This document shows, piece after piece, positions 57,323 through 64,000 of a stretch of DNA of 64,000 nucleotides (within the stretch, counting starts at the first letter, position 1; every line of letters starts with the position of its first letter). This DNA comes from Roseibium sp. (GTDB lineage Bacteria > Pseudomonadota > Alphaproteobacteria > Rhizobiales > Stappiaceae): assembly GCA_017643215.1 (NCBI GenBank), contig JAEPNV010000012.1:62001-126000 (forward strand), given 5' to 3'. A model generated the notes under the pieces. It was not told the DNA's origin. It did not search any database and saw only the letters and a list, made by a program, of their open reading frames with translations. The translations under genes were made by a program, and so were the position numbers.

Positions 57323-57730
57323 ATGATCAAGCTTGTGTTGGTTGCGGCTTGCGCGCTGATTGACACGGACGGACGCGTGCTTCTTGCGCAACGGCCTGAG
57401 GGCAAGTCGATGGCGGGTCTATGGGAGTTTCCCGGCGGCAAGGTGGAGCCGGGCGAAACCCCGGAAAACACGCTCATTCGAGAGCTGCATGAAGAGCTCG
57501 GTCTCACTGTCAATGAGGCCTGCCTTGCACCTTTGACTTTTGCCAGTCATGGTTATGAAGATTTTCATCTTCTCATGCCACTTTTCGTCTGCCGCCGCTG
57601 GGAGGGCATGCCCCTCGCGCGCGAAGGGCAGACCTTGAAATGGGTCCGCCCGGTCCGGCTGCGGGACTATCCGATGCCGGCCGCAGATGAGCCGCTGATC
57701 CCGCACCTCATGGATTTGGCGCCAGTGTAG
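57323..57730 (+). CDS. mutT: (Deoxy)nucleoside triphosphate pyrophosphohydrolase (MutT-like)
   Basis: A 135-aa NUDIX enzyme with a full box: GGKVEPGETPENTLIRELHEELGL. The start VLVAACALIDTDGRVLLAQRPEGKSMAGLWEFPGGK closely matches MutT, which removes 8-oxo-dGTP. I chose the ATG at 57323 before LVLVAACALID; the frame opens upstream at 57260. It follows argJ by 100 nt. Confidence 0.92.
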   Translation: MIKLVLVAACALIDTDGRVLLAQRPEGKSMAGLWEFPGGKVEPGETPENTLIRELHEELGLTVNEACLAPLTFASHGYEDFHLLMPLFVCRRWEGMPLAREGQTLKWVRPVRLRDYPMPAADEPLIPHLMDLAPV

Positions 57731-57769
57731 CGCATCGGCTGGCGGGAAGCGGAATGCGAAAGGGTTTGA

Positions 57770-57994
57770 ATGAGCTATGTCAAAAACTGGATCCGTCGTG
57801 CAACGGGTAGTGTGCCTCGGGAATTGCGCATGCTTCTTCGCGATGAAAGCGGCGTTGCTGCAGTCGAATACGGACTTCTGGTTGCGCTGATCACGCTGGC
57901 CGTCCTCGGCACCATCATCAGTCTCGGCGACACACTCAGCTCCAATGTGTTCGGTGATTTGTCATCTGATATGGGCGCCATACCGGACGGATAA
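57770..57994 (+). CDS. Flp-type IVb pilin
   Basis: A 74-aa prepilin with the type IVb site: cleavage after G28 places Glu at mature +5 and Tyr at +6 (DESG, then VAAVEYGLLVALI). A hydrophobic stem follows. The leader of 28 residues is basic. It is an orphan: no tad secretion, prepilin peptidase or rcp genes are in this window. It follows mutT by 39 nt and may not be part of the housekeeping transcript. Confidence 0.88.
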   Translation: MSYVKNWIRRATGSVPRELRMLLRDESGVAAVEYGLLVALITLAVLGTIISLGDTLSSNVFGDLSSDMGAIPDG

Positions 57995-58031
57995 GAGCGT
58001 CACGGATTGCGTCGCCGCACTGGCGATGTTG

Positions 58032-58928
58032 CTATTTCCGGCCACCCAACGAGAACTCTGTTGTGCCCAGTGCGCTCGCCAATCGCGCTTTTGCCGAACC
58101 TGGTTTTAGCGGTTTTTGCTGATTCTCATGTGGGGCCCAGCCGCAGAGTGTGACGAGGGAAAATGTCGCCCGAATGCGTCCGTCCGCATCCGCATAATCC
58201 TCGGCATACAGTTCGGCGGCCCGCGCCAGAACCGGTCTTGCCAACGGCCTTCTGTTTCGGTCGGCCAGAATGGATGTTGCTCCCATCGCTCTTAGGTCCG
58301 CGATCAAGCCAAACAACGTGTCATAGCGGACAATGACGGGATCGACGTCCGTGACCGGAAGGGCAAATCCCGCCCTTTGCAGCAATCCGCCAAGGTCACG
58401 AGTATCGGCGAAGGGCGCAACACGCGGCGCAGCTCCATCTGTCTGCTCAATCTCGGCGCGCATGAGAACGTCACGAAGTTCGTGCAGCGTGCCAGTCCCT
58501 GGAAGGACCGCGAGGAACAGGCCGTCCGGGCGCAATGCCTTGCGGATCTGGGCAAGCGCGCCGGGCAGATCATTGACGAGATGAAGCTGCAAAGCGGAAA
58601 CGACCAGATCGAGGCTTCCTTCCCGAAATGGCGGCAACGCATCGTCCAGAACAAGGTCCGGCGGCGGAAGCGATGGATCGGGGCACATCAGATCTCCGCG
58701 CAGAACCTTTTCGACTTTGGCGCTGGTCGCCAAGACGTTTGCGATGTGTCCGGTATGGCCGCCAAGATCGAGCCCAATCGGGAATGAACGGCTGATGGTG
58801 GCCAGACGGTCACCGAGATCCTGCGCAACCGCCGCCATCAGAAAGTCGGCGCCGGGCGTTGCTGCGGCCAGTGCCCTTTGGCGTCGTCTTTTCAGTTCCT
58901 TGCGGTCAAACAGGTTGGGATGCGCCAT
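58032..58928 (-). CDS. SAM-dependent methyltransferase (BioC-like)
   Basis: A 298-aa class I methyltransferase. After NLFDRKELKRRRQRAL comes the motif I region IGLDLGGHTGHIANVL, DLVLDDALPPFREGSLDLVVSALQLHLVNDLPGALAQIRKALRPDGLFLAVLPG, as in BioC and the mitochondrial complex I factor NDUFAF5. I chose the ATG at 58928. Which of those roles applies cannot be decided. It is divergent from comF. Confidence 0.85.
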   Translation of the reverse strand: MAHPNLFDRKELKRRRQRALAAATPGADFLMAAVAQDLGDRLATISRSFPIGLDLGGHTGHIANVLATSAKVEKVLRGDLMCPDPSLPPPDLVLDDALPPFREGSLDLVVSALQLHLVNDLPGALAQIRKALRPDGLFLAVLPGTGTLHELRDVLMRAEIEQTDGAAPRVAPFADTRDLGGLLQRAGFALPVTDVDPVIVRYDTLFGLIADLRAMGATSILADRNRRPLARPVLARAAELYAEDYADADGRIRATFSLVTLCGWAPHENQQKPLKPGSAKARLASALGTTEFSLGGRK

Positions 58929-59038
58929 TCCGGGTTCCGTTTTAGGTCCTGATTGGTCCTCATATGGCATTTGACGGACACCGGTCAAAACCATGCTATG
59001 ATCTTCGCGGATCCTGCGGCGATGCGGGCACGGCCGAT

Positions 59039-59824
59039 ATGAATATCAGCGTAGCATTTGGATTTGGCGCCCGTATTCGCTCCGCGAGCCGGTTTGTCGC
59101 GGTTCGTGCCCTTGATGCCCTATTGCCGCCACTGTGCTTATTATGTGATACGCCGGTCGCGAAACCCGGGGGTTTGTGCGCGACATGCTGGTCAAACATG
59201 CCGTTCATCACCGCTCCTCGATGCGCACGGCTGGGTACGCCGTTTTCCCATGATGTGGGGGCTGATGCGCTCAGTCCAAGGGCCATGACAGATCCACCGG
59301 CGTTCGACAGGGCGCGGGCCGTGGCCCGCTATTCCGGATCGGCGCGGGACCTTGTCCTGGCATTTAAATTCGGCCGCCGCCGGGAGCTTGCCGGTCCAAT
59401 GGGCCGATGGATGTCCGGTGCGGGCGCGGAAATTGTTACCGAACAGAGCCTGTTGATCCCGGTTCCGCTGCATCGTGGCCGCCTGTGGCGGCGTGGGTTC
59501 AACCAGGCTGCCGATCTTGCCAGGGCGGTTGCGGTTCAATCGGGCGCGGAGTTTGCGCCCTTTGTCCTGCATCGCCGGCGCAGGACACGTCCCCAAGTCG
59601 GGCTCGACGCGGCTGGGCGGCTCAAGAACACCCGCGGCGCGTTTGACGTCGATTCCTCCAACATCCCTAATGTCCTCGGGCGATCCATCGTCTTGGTCGA
59701 CGACGTTTACACAACCGGATCGACCGTGACCGCATGTACGCGTGTGCTGAAGCGGGCCGGGGCCGCAAGTGTCGACGTCCTGGCCTTCGCCATTGCAGAT
59801 CCACTCGATGCAGATAGGACCTGA
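59039..59824 (+). CDS. comF: ComF-family phosphoribosyltransferase-like protein
   Basis: A 261-aa ComF protein with a zinc ribbon-like N-terminus (CLLCDTPVAKPGGLCATCW) and a phosphoribosyltransferase fold whose PRPP loop is IVLVDDVYTTGSTVTACTRVLKRAGA. LIPVPLHRGRLWRRGFNQA is the conserved family motif. It is linked to DNA uptake in competent bacteria, though in alphaproteobacteria this is not established. The ATG at 59039 is a weak choice; an earlier in-frame ATG lies at 58964. Confidence 0.88.
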   Translation: MNISVAFGFGARIRSASRFVAVRALDALLPPLCLLCDTPVAKPGGLCATCWSNMPFITAPRCARLGTPFSHDVGADALSPRAMTDPPAFDRARAVARYSGSARDLVLAFKFGRRRELAGPMGRWMSGAGAEIVTEQSLLIPVPLHRGRLWRRGFNQAADLARAVAVQSGAEFAPFVLHRRRRTRPQVGLDAAGRLKNTRGAFDVDSSNIPNVLGRSIVLVDDVYTTGSTVTACTRVLKRAGAASVDVLAFAIADPLDADRT

Positions 59825-59937
59825 CGAGGATGGCCCACGGTCTTATGACAATCCAGTGACTTGTGATCGATCCGCCGGTGCACATATAACGGGCCTCCGG
59901 AATTTCATAAAAACCCAGATCCAAGGTGCATCAGGTT

Positions 59938-60195
59938 ATGGTCGATGTAGTCATCTATACCCGGCAACTGTGCGGATTTTGTACGGCAGCAAAACGACTG
60001 CTGGATAAAAAAGGTGTCGCGTATACCGAACATGATGCGACCTTCAGTCCGTCCTTACGACAGGAAATGGTCCAGAAAGCCAACGGTATGTCGACCTTCC
60101 CACAAATCTTCGTCGGCGACCAGCATGTCGGGGGATGTGACGATCTGCACGACCTTGAACGAAGTGGTAAACTTGATGGTTTATTGGCGGCCTAG
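59938..60195 (+). CDS. grxC: Glutaredoxin 3
   Basis: An 85-aa glutaredoxin. The active site is CGFC, preceded by VVIYTRQL, with the cis-Pro motif TFPQIF and the glutathione-binding GGCDDLHDLERSGKLDGLL. The usual active site is CPYC; CGFC is a recognised alternative. It reduces mixed disulfides using glutathione. It lies 113 nt after comF and 68 nt before the nitrilase gene, the usual order in this lineage. Confidence 0.92.
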   Translation: MVDVVIYTRQLCGFCTAAKRLLDKKGVAYTEHDATFSPSLRQEMVQKANGMSTFPQIFVGDQHVGGCDDLHDLERSGKLDGLLAA

Positions 60196-60263
60196 GTCGA
60201 TGACCTGGCCGGCGACCAGCGTATGGTCTGTGATCTGGCTTCCGGCGTTGCCAGGAGATTGAT

Positions 60264-61124
60264 GTGACGGACTTCATCGCGGCATGCGTCCAAATGCGCA
60301 GTGGGCAATCGGCCGACGAAAACCTGGCGGTTGCGAAGACGCTGATACGGGATGCGGCAAGTGCGGGCGCGCTCTTTGTTCAGACGCCCGAAATGACCAA
60401 TCTTCTGGTTCGTGGCCGCGAGCGCCTGATGACGCAAATCGTGTTCGAGGACCACGACATCTTTATCGCGGCTTTCAGACAGCTTGCGCGCGAATGCGAA
60501 ATTTGGATCCATGCCGGTTCTCTGGCCATCAAGCGGCCGGACGGGCGGGCCGCCAACCGGGGCATGCTGTTCGCCCCCGACGGCAGCATCGCTGCCCGGT
60601 ACGACAAAATTCACATGTTCGACGTCGATCTGCCGAATGGCGAAAGCTGGCGGGAATCGGCAACTTATGAGCCAGGATCCACGGCGACGGTCGTCGAATT
60701 GCCAATGGCCCGATTTGGCCTGGCTATTTGCTACGATGTCCGGTTTCCAGGCCTCTTTCGGGACCAGGCACGCATGGGAGCGGGGGTTCTGACCGCACCA
60801 GCCGCGTTCACCAAACAGACTGGCGAGGCGCACTGGCACGTTTTGCAGCGCGCCCGGGCTATCGAGAATGGCGCCTACATGATATCGGCAGCTCAAACCG
60901 GCAGGCATGACGATGGTCGCGAGACGTACGGACACAGTCTGATTGTAGATCCCTGGGGCCGTGTCGTCGCGGAACTGGCGGATGACCGGCCAGGATTTGT
61001 CGCGGCGACAATCCGCCCGCAAGATGTCGTGAAAGCGCGCGCCAGTATCCCTGTTCTATCGAACGAACGAGATTTCGGCCGGACTGCGATCTCATACAGG
61101 TTGGACGTGGAGACTGCCGGTTGA
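60264..61124 (+). CDS. Carbon-nitrogen hydrolase (deaminated-glutathione amidase-like)
   Basis: A 286-aa nitrilase-superfamily amidase. The catalytic triad is visible: Glu in TPEMTN, Lys in RYDKIHMFD, and Cys in LAICYDVRFPGLF. The pattern resembles Nit1, which hydrolyses deaminated glutathione. It starts at a GTG (60264) with AGGAG 6 nt upstream; the ATG at 60262 is followed at once by a stop in its own frame. The position next to glutaredoxin fits a thiol-repair role. Its end overlaps the DUF1178 start by 4 nt. Confidence 0.9.
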   Translation: MTDFIAACVQMRSGQSADENLAVAKTLIRDAASAGALFVQTPEMTNLLVRGRERLMTQIVFEDHDIFIAAFRQLARECEIWIHAGSLAIKRPDGRAANRGMLFAPDGSIAARYDKIHMFDVDLPNGESWRESATYEPGSTATVVELPMARFGLAICYDVRFPGLFRDQARMGAGVLTAPAAFTKQTGEAHWHVLQRARAIENGAYMISAAQTGRHDDGRETYGHSLIVDPWGRVVAELADDRPGFVAATIRPQDVVKARASIPVLSNERDFGRTAISYRLDVETAG

Positions 61125-61654
61125 TCCGCTACAGCTTAATCTGTGATTTGACCCACGAGTTCGAAGGCTGGTTCCGTAACTCCGAGGATTTCGACGCGCA
61201 GCGAGAGGCAAGACATGTCCATTGCCCGATCTGTGGGTCACAAGCTGTCCACAAGAGCCTGATGGCGCCGGCGGTGTCGACGGCGCGGAAAAAGACGGCC
61301 CGGCCCGGCGATGCGAGTGAAGGTCAGTCAGGATCTTCGTCGACCGCCGGAGACCTTCCAGCCGCTGGCGTCAACGCTGACGAAAAAAGCCCCGGCAGCG
61401 ACCAGTTGGCGCTGTTGCCGGCCGATATACGGCGTCAGGAGATTGCCGCCGGTCTGCGGGCACTGCGGAACCGGATTGTCGAAAACTCCGAACATGTCGG
61501 CGACCGTTTCGCAGAAGAAGCGCGTAAGATGCACTACGGCGAGAAAGAAGAACGGCGGATATATGGCGAAGCCACGAGGGACGACGCGGAGGCCCTGATC
61601 GAAGAGGGAATCGCTGTTCTGCCGGTGCCATTGGTGCCGGACGACAAGAACTAG
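61121..61654 (+). CDS. DUF1178 family protein
   Basis: A 177-aa protein of the DUF1178 family. It opens MIRYSLICDLTHEFEGWFRN and carries HCPICGSQAVHKSLMAP, a zinc ribbon-like CPIC pair; the conserved C-terminus ends with GEKEERRIYGEATRDDAEALIEEGIAVLPVPL. It starts at a TTG (61121) overlapping the nitrilase stop in TTGA. Its function is unknown, with a typical low-complexity spacer in the middle. Confidence 0.88.
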   Translation: MIRYSLICDLTHEFEGWFRNSEDFDAQREARHVHCPICGSQAVHKSLMAPAVSTARKKTARPGDASEGQSGSSSTAGDLPAAGVNADEKSPGSDQLALLPADIRRQEIAAGLRALRNRIVENSEHVGDRFAEEARKMHYGEKEERRIYGEATRDDAEALIEEGIAVLPVPLVPDDKN

Positions 61655-61661
61655 GGGCGTT

Positions 61662-61693
61662 GGCGCCTGCCCGGCCCGTGGGCCGGTGACGCC
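61662..61693. terminator. Possible bidirectional hairpin after DUF1178
   Basis: CCGGCC and GGCCGG (61671-61676, 61681-61686) close a 4-nt loop, and an outer GGCG/CGCC pair (61662-61665, 61690-61693) extends it. It lies between the convergent DUF1178 and phasin genes. The nearest T-run on the plus strand is about 17 nt further on. Confidence 0.4.
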
Positions 61694-61712
61694 TCCCGCC
61701 CTGGAGTTTTGA

Positions 61713-62222
61713 CTACGCTTTGCTCACGGCCGGTTGTTTGCGAGTGCTCTTGCGTTTGGCGCTGGGCGACACGTCCTCGAATGTTTCTTCAGCCAGCTCT
61801 CCCAGGTCCTGAGCGGTCTGAATCGCGGCCTCGTTGAGGTCTTCGGCGGCCGCAATGCTGTCCGTCAGCCCCTCCTGGAGGCGTTCCATCCGTTGTTTGG
61901 CGTAGGTCTGATATTCCTCCGCCATTTTGGTGTAAAACGCCTGCAGCGTCGCGATTGCCTCATCAGGCATTCGGCACTGTCCCAGCGTTTTGGCGCATTC
62001 GAAGTCCTCGTGCAGTCGATGACTGACAAAAGCCATATGATCATCGAATGCTTTTTCGGCCTGGTCCCAGATGGTCTGGTGGACACGCCGCATATTGGCG
62101 AAGGTTCGCTCTTCTATCTTGTCTTCGCGTTCAGCCAGGTTCCAGTTTGACAGCGCCTTTTGCTGCCACTCGTTCATGAAACTTGGAACGTCAAACAGGT
62201 TGTACCTCGACTTATCGGACAT
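61713..62222 (-). CDS. Phasin family protein
   Basis: A 169-aa helical amphipathic protein that coats polyhydroxyalkanoate granules. The long central helix (WNLAEREDKIEERTFANMRR, HQTIWDQAEKAFDDHMAFV, TKMAEEYQTYAKQRMERLQEG) and Ala/Lys-rich tail fit the family. The ATG at 62222 has GAGGAGG 5 nt upstream. It is divergent from phaC over a 228-nt gap, in which I see no PhaR-type repeat. Confidence 0.85.
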   Translation of the reverse strand: MSDKSRYNLFDVPSFMNEWQQKALSNWNLAEREDKIEERTFANMRRVHQTIWDQAEKAFDDHMAFVSHRLHEDFECAKTLGQCRMPDEAIATLQAFYTKMAEEYQTYAKQRMERLQEGLTDSIAAAEDLNEAAIQTAQDLGELAEETFEDVSPSAKRKSTRKQPAVSKA

Positions 62223-62450
62223 CAGTGCCTCCTCGTGTTTGAGGCCGTACGGCCGCGTACGGTTACCCCCGGGGCGGTGCACGTTCTGAACCGCCAGCTC
62301 CTGGTTGCCGGTCTTATCAGCACGTAAGTTCATGATGTTTGATTTTAGTCATAGATTTGTGGCGATTTTGTCAAAAAGTTGGGCGAAGGGATTCGTGATT
62401 GCGGTGCTGGCAATCAGATCCAAAGCCATCAGAGGAGCTTCACTGGTTCG

Positions 62451-64000
62451 ATGGCCCAAGAAACAGTCGCAAACATAAGCCACGTGCGAAAAAGCGCGCA
62501 ATCGCCTGGCGTGCCTACACCCGACGGGCGCCACGTTCCTTCCCGTTATGATTTGGCAGCGGAGAGCGACGACAGTGACAGTTATTCGGTCACCGCATTC
62601 GCCGAAGTCCTGGACCGGTCAACCCGCGCCATGCTGGCGCGCGCGACTATGGGAATATCACCGGCCGCCCTCGCCCGCGCATATTATGATTGGGCGCTCC
62701 ATTTGGCGATTTCGCCAGGGAAACAGGGTCGCTTGATCGAGAAGGCGGTCACCAAAACCCGGCGACTGGCGCGGTTTGTCCTCACATGCGCGGCAACTTA
62801 CGGCGACGGCGATCGATGTATCGAACCTCTCCCGCAAGACCATCGGTTCGATCATCCCGGCTGGACGACATTTCCCTTCAACATCTATTCCCAGAGTTTC
62901 TTGCTGTCCCAGCAATGGTGGTACAACGCCATGACCGGGGTCCGCGGTGTTACCGAACACCATGAAAAGGTCGTCGATTTCACGACCCGTCAGTTTCTGG
63001 ATATTTGGTCGCCGTCCAACTACATCTGGACCAACCCGGAGATTATCGAAAAAACGATGAATGACGCGGGCCTAAACCTGTTTAGCGGCGCGAACCATTT
63101 CATCGAGGACGCGGATCGTTATGTGCGCAATCTTCCCCCAGCTGGAACAGACGAGTATGAAATCGGCGTGGATCTGGCCGCGACGCCCGGCAAGATCATT
63201 CATAGAAACCGGCTGATGGAGCTCATTCAGTACAGCCCGTCCACGGAAAAGGTCAGGCCGGAACCTGTTGTGATCGTGCCGGCCTGGATCATGAAATACT
63301 ACATCCTCGACCTGTCGGCCCAGAACTCGCTGGTCCGGTTTTTGGTGTCGAAGGGCTACACAGTCTTCATGATTTCCTGGAAAAATCCGGGCCGTGATGA
63401 CCGCGATCTCGGGATGGACGACTACCGGGTCCTTGGCATCGAGGAAGCGCTGGAAGCTGCTCTTGCCGTTACCGGCGCTGCAAAGGCGCATATGGCCGGA
63501 TACTGCCTCGGTGGCACCTTATTGGCGATCGCTTTGGCCGGTTTGATGCACAAGGGTGACACCCGCGTCGCATCCCTTTCTCTCTTTGCCGCCCAGACCG
63601 ATTTCACGGAGGCGGGCGAACTGACGCTGTTCATCGATGAAAGCGAAGTGTCTTTCCTTGAGGATATGATGTGGGAGCAAGGTTTTCTTGACACGCGGCA
63701 GATGTCGGGCGCGTTCCAGTTGCTGCGTTCAAAAGACCTGATTTGGTCGAAAGCGATCCGGGAGTACTTGCTGGGTGAGCGGGCGCCCGTCTTTGACTTG
63801 ATGGCCTGGAACGCGGACGGGACACGGATGCCTTACAAAATGCATTCGGAGTATCTATCCCACCTGTTTCTGCGCAACGATTTTGCTGAGGGGCGCTGCC
63901 AGGTCGACGGGCTTCCGGTGTCCATTGAAGACATCCACGTGCCGATCTTTGCCGTTGGAACGGAAACAGACCACATCGCGCCCTGGCAATCGGTATTCAA
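62451..64000 (+). CDS. phaC: Poly(3-hydroxyalkanoate) polymerase, class I-like (3' end outside the window)
   Basis: The visible 516 codons form a class I-like PhaC. It polymerises 3-hydroxyacyl-CoA into storage polyester. The lipase-like box is GYCLGG with nucleophile C352, SWKNPGRDDRDLGMDDY is the usual neighbour, and the catalytic aspartate is D507 in TETDHIAPW; the catalytic histidine lies beyond the window edge. N-terminal WTTFPFNIYSQSFLLSQQWW belongs to PhaC_N. I chose the ATG at 62451; AGAGGAG is 13 nt upstream, rather far, so the start may be different. Confidence 0.9.
   Translation, partial: MAQETVANISHVRKSAQSPGVPTPDGRHVPSRYDLAAESDDSDSYSVTAFAEVLDRSTRAMLARATMGISPAALARAYYDWALHLAISPGKQGRLIEKAVTKTRRLARFVLTCAATYGDGDRCIEPLPQDHRFDHPGWTTFPFNIYSQSFLLSQQWWYNAMTGVRGVTEHHEKVVDFTTRQFLDIWSPSNYIWTNPEIIEKTMNDAGLNLFSGANHFIEDADRYVRNLPPAGTDEYEIGVDLAATPGKIIHRNRLMELIQYSPSTEKVRPEPVVIVPAWIMKYYILDLSAQNSLVRFLVSKGYTVFMISWKNPGRDDRDLGMDDYRVLGIEEALEAALAVTGAAKAHMAGYCLGGTLLAIALAGLMHKGDTRVASLSLFAAQTDFTEAGELTLFIDESEVSFLEDMMWEQGFLDTRQMSGAFQLLRSKDLIWSKAIREYLLGERAPVFDLMAWNADGTRMPYKMHSEYLSHLFLRNDFAEGRCQVDGLPVSIEDIHVPIFAVGTETDHIAPWQSVF

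Overview
The window reads as chromosomal core of a high-GC alphaproteobacterium, most likely of the Hyphomicrobiales (Rhizobiales) or a close relative. The main reasons are the gene orders YciI-gpsA-(nudix)-tsaD facing hemC-hemD-mic60-hemY, and secA facing ppi-argJ-mutT-...-comF-grxC-nitrilase-DUF1178. Others are a Mic60 homologue inside the heme operon, a methylsuccinyl-CoA dehydrogenase of the ethylmalonyl-CoA pathway, and PHA metabolism (phasin and phaC). These assignments rest on protein recognition by eye; no database search was possible. I saw no prophage, insertion sequence, CRISPR array, rRNA gene or origin.

Layout. 0.3-2.6 kb: asd, a possible 45-codon gene, and an arsR-arsC pair. 2.6-5.6 kb: a leftward three-gene catabolic operon (PLP ammonia-lyase, M24 peptidase, Asp/Glu-racemase-like protein) that resembles part of the ectoine-utilisation set. 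5.9-8.1 kb: a secreted phytase-like protein behind a candidate Pho box. 8.1-11.5 kb: a VOC gene broken by a nonsense codon, a small hypothetical protein, leuB and an M20 amidohydrolase. 11.7-15.9 kb: a methyltransferase, EVE and YciI proteins, gpsA, a NUDIX hydrolase and tsaD. 16.0-21.8 kb: the hemC-hemD-mic60-hemY run, then tRNA-Thr(CGT) and a tandem-receiver protein.

24.2-31.8 kb holds a leucine/isovalerate (liu) operon: TetR regulator, mccB, mccA, an acyl-CoA synthetase, HMG-CoA lyase and methylglutaconyl-CoA hydratase, read leftward from a promoter whose spacer contains a perfect dyad. 31.9-36.6 kb: PPK2, a Gfo/Idh oxidoreductase, infC (AUU start, with a terminator-like hairpin in its leader) and small membrane or periplasmic proteins. 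36.6-46.7 kb: mcd, a BrkB-type membrane protein, a DMT exporter, a chemoreceptor, a ferredoxin-reductase-like flavoprotein, an alpha/beta hydrolase, an L,D-transpeptidase and an unusual class III cyclase. 46.8-51.6 kb: a GtrB-GtrA-GT39 glycosylation trio and a B12-binding radical SAM protein. 51.9-61.7 kb: secA and the divergent ppi, argJ, mutT, an Flp pilin, a methyltransferase, comF, grxC, a nitrilase-family amidase and DUF1178. 61.7-64.0 kb: phasin and a divergent phaC cut by the window edge.

How it fits together. The liu operon makes acetyl-CoA and acetoacetate; mcd belongs to an acetyl-CoA assimilation route that starts from the same C4 acyl-CoA pool used to make PHB; phasin and PhaC store that carbon. 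No entirely new system stands out. The observations most worth following are the infC leader, the truncated eut-like operon, the Pho-box phytase gene, the cyclase with altered substrate residues, and a 31-codon upstream ORF overlapping the ppi start.
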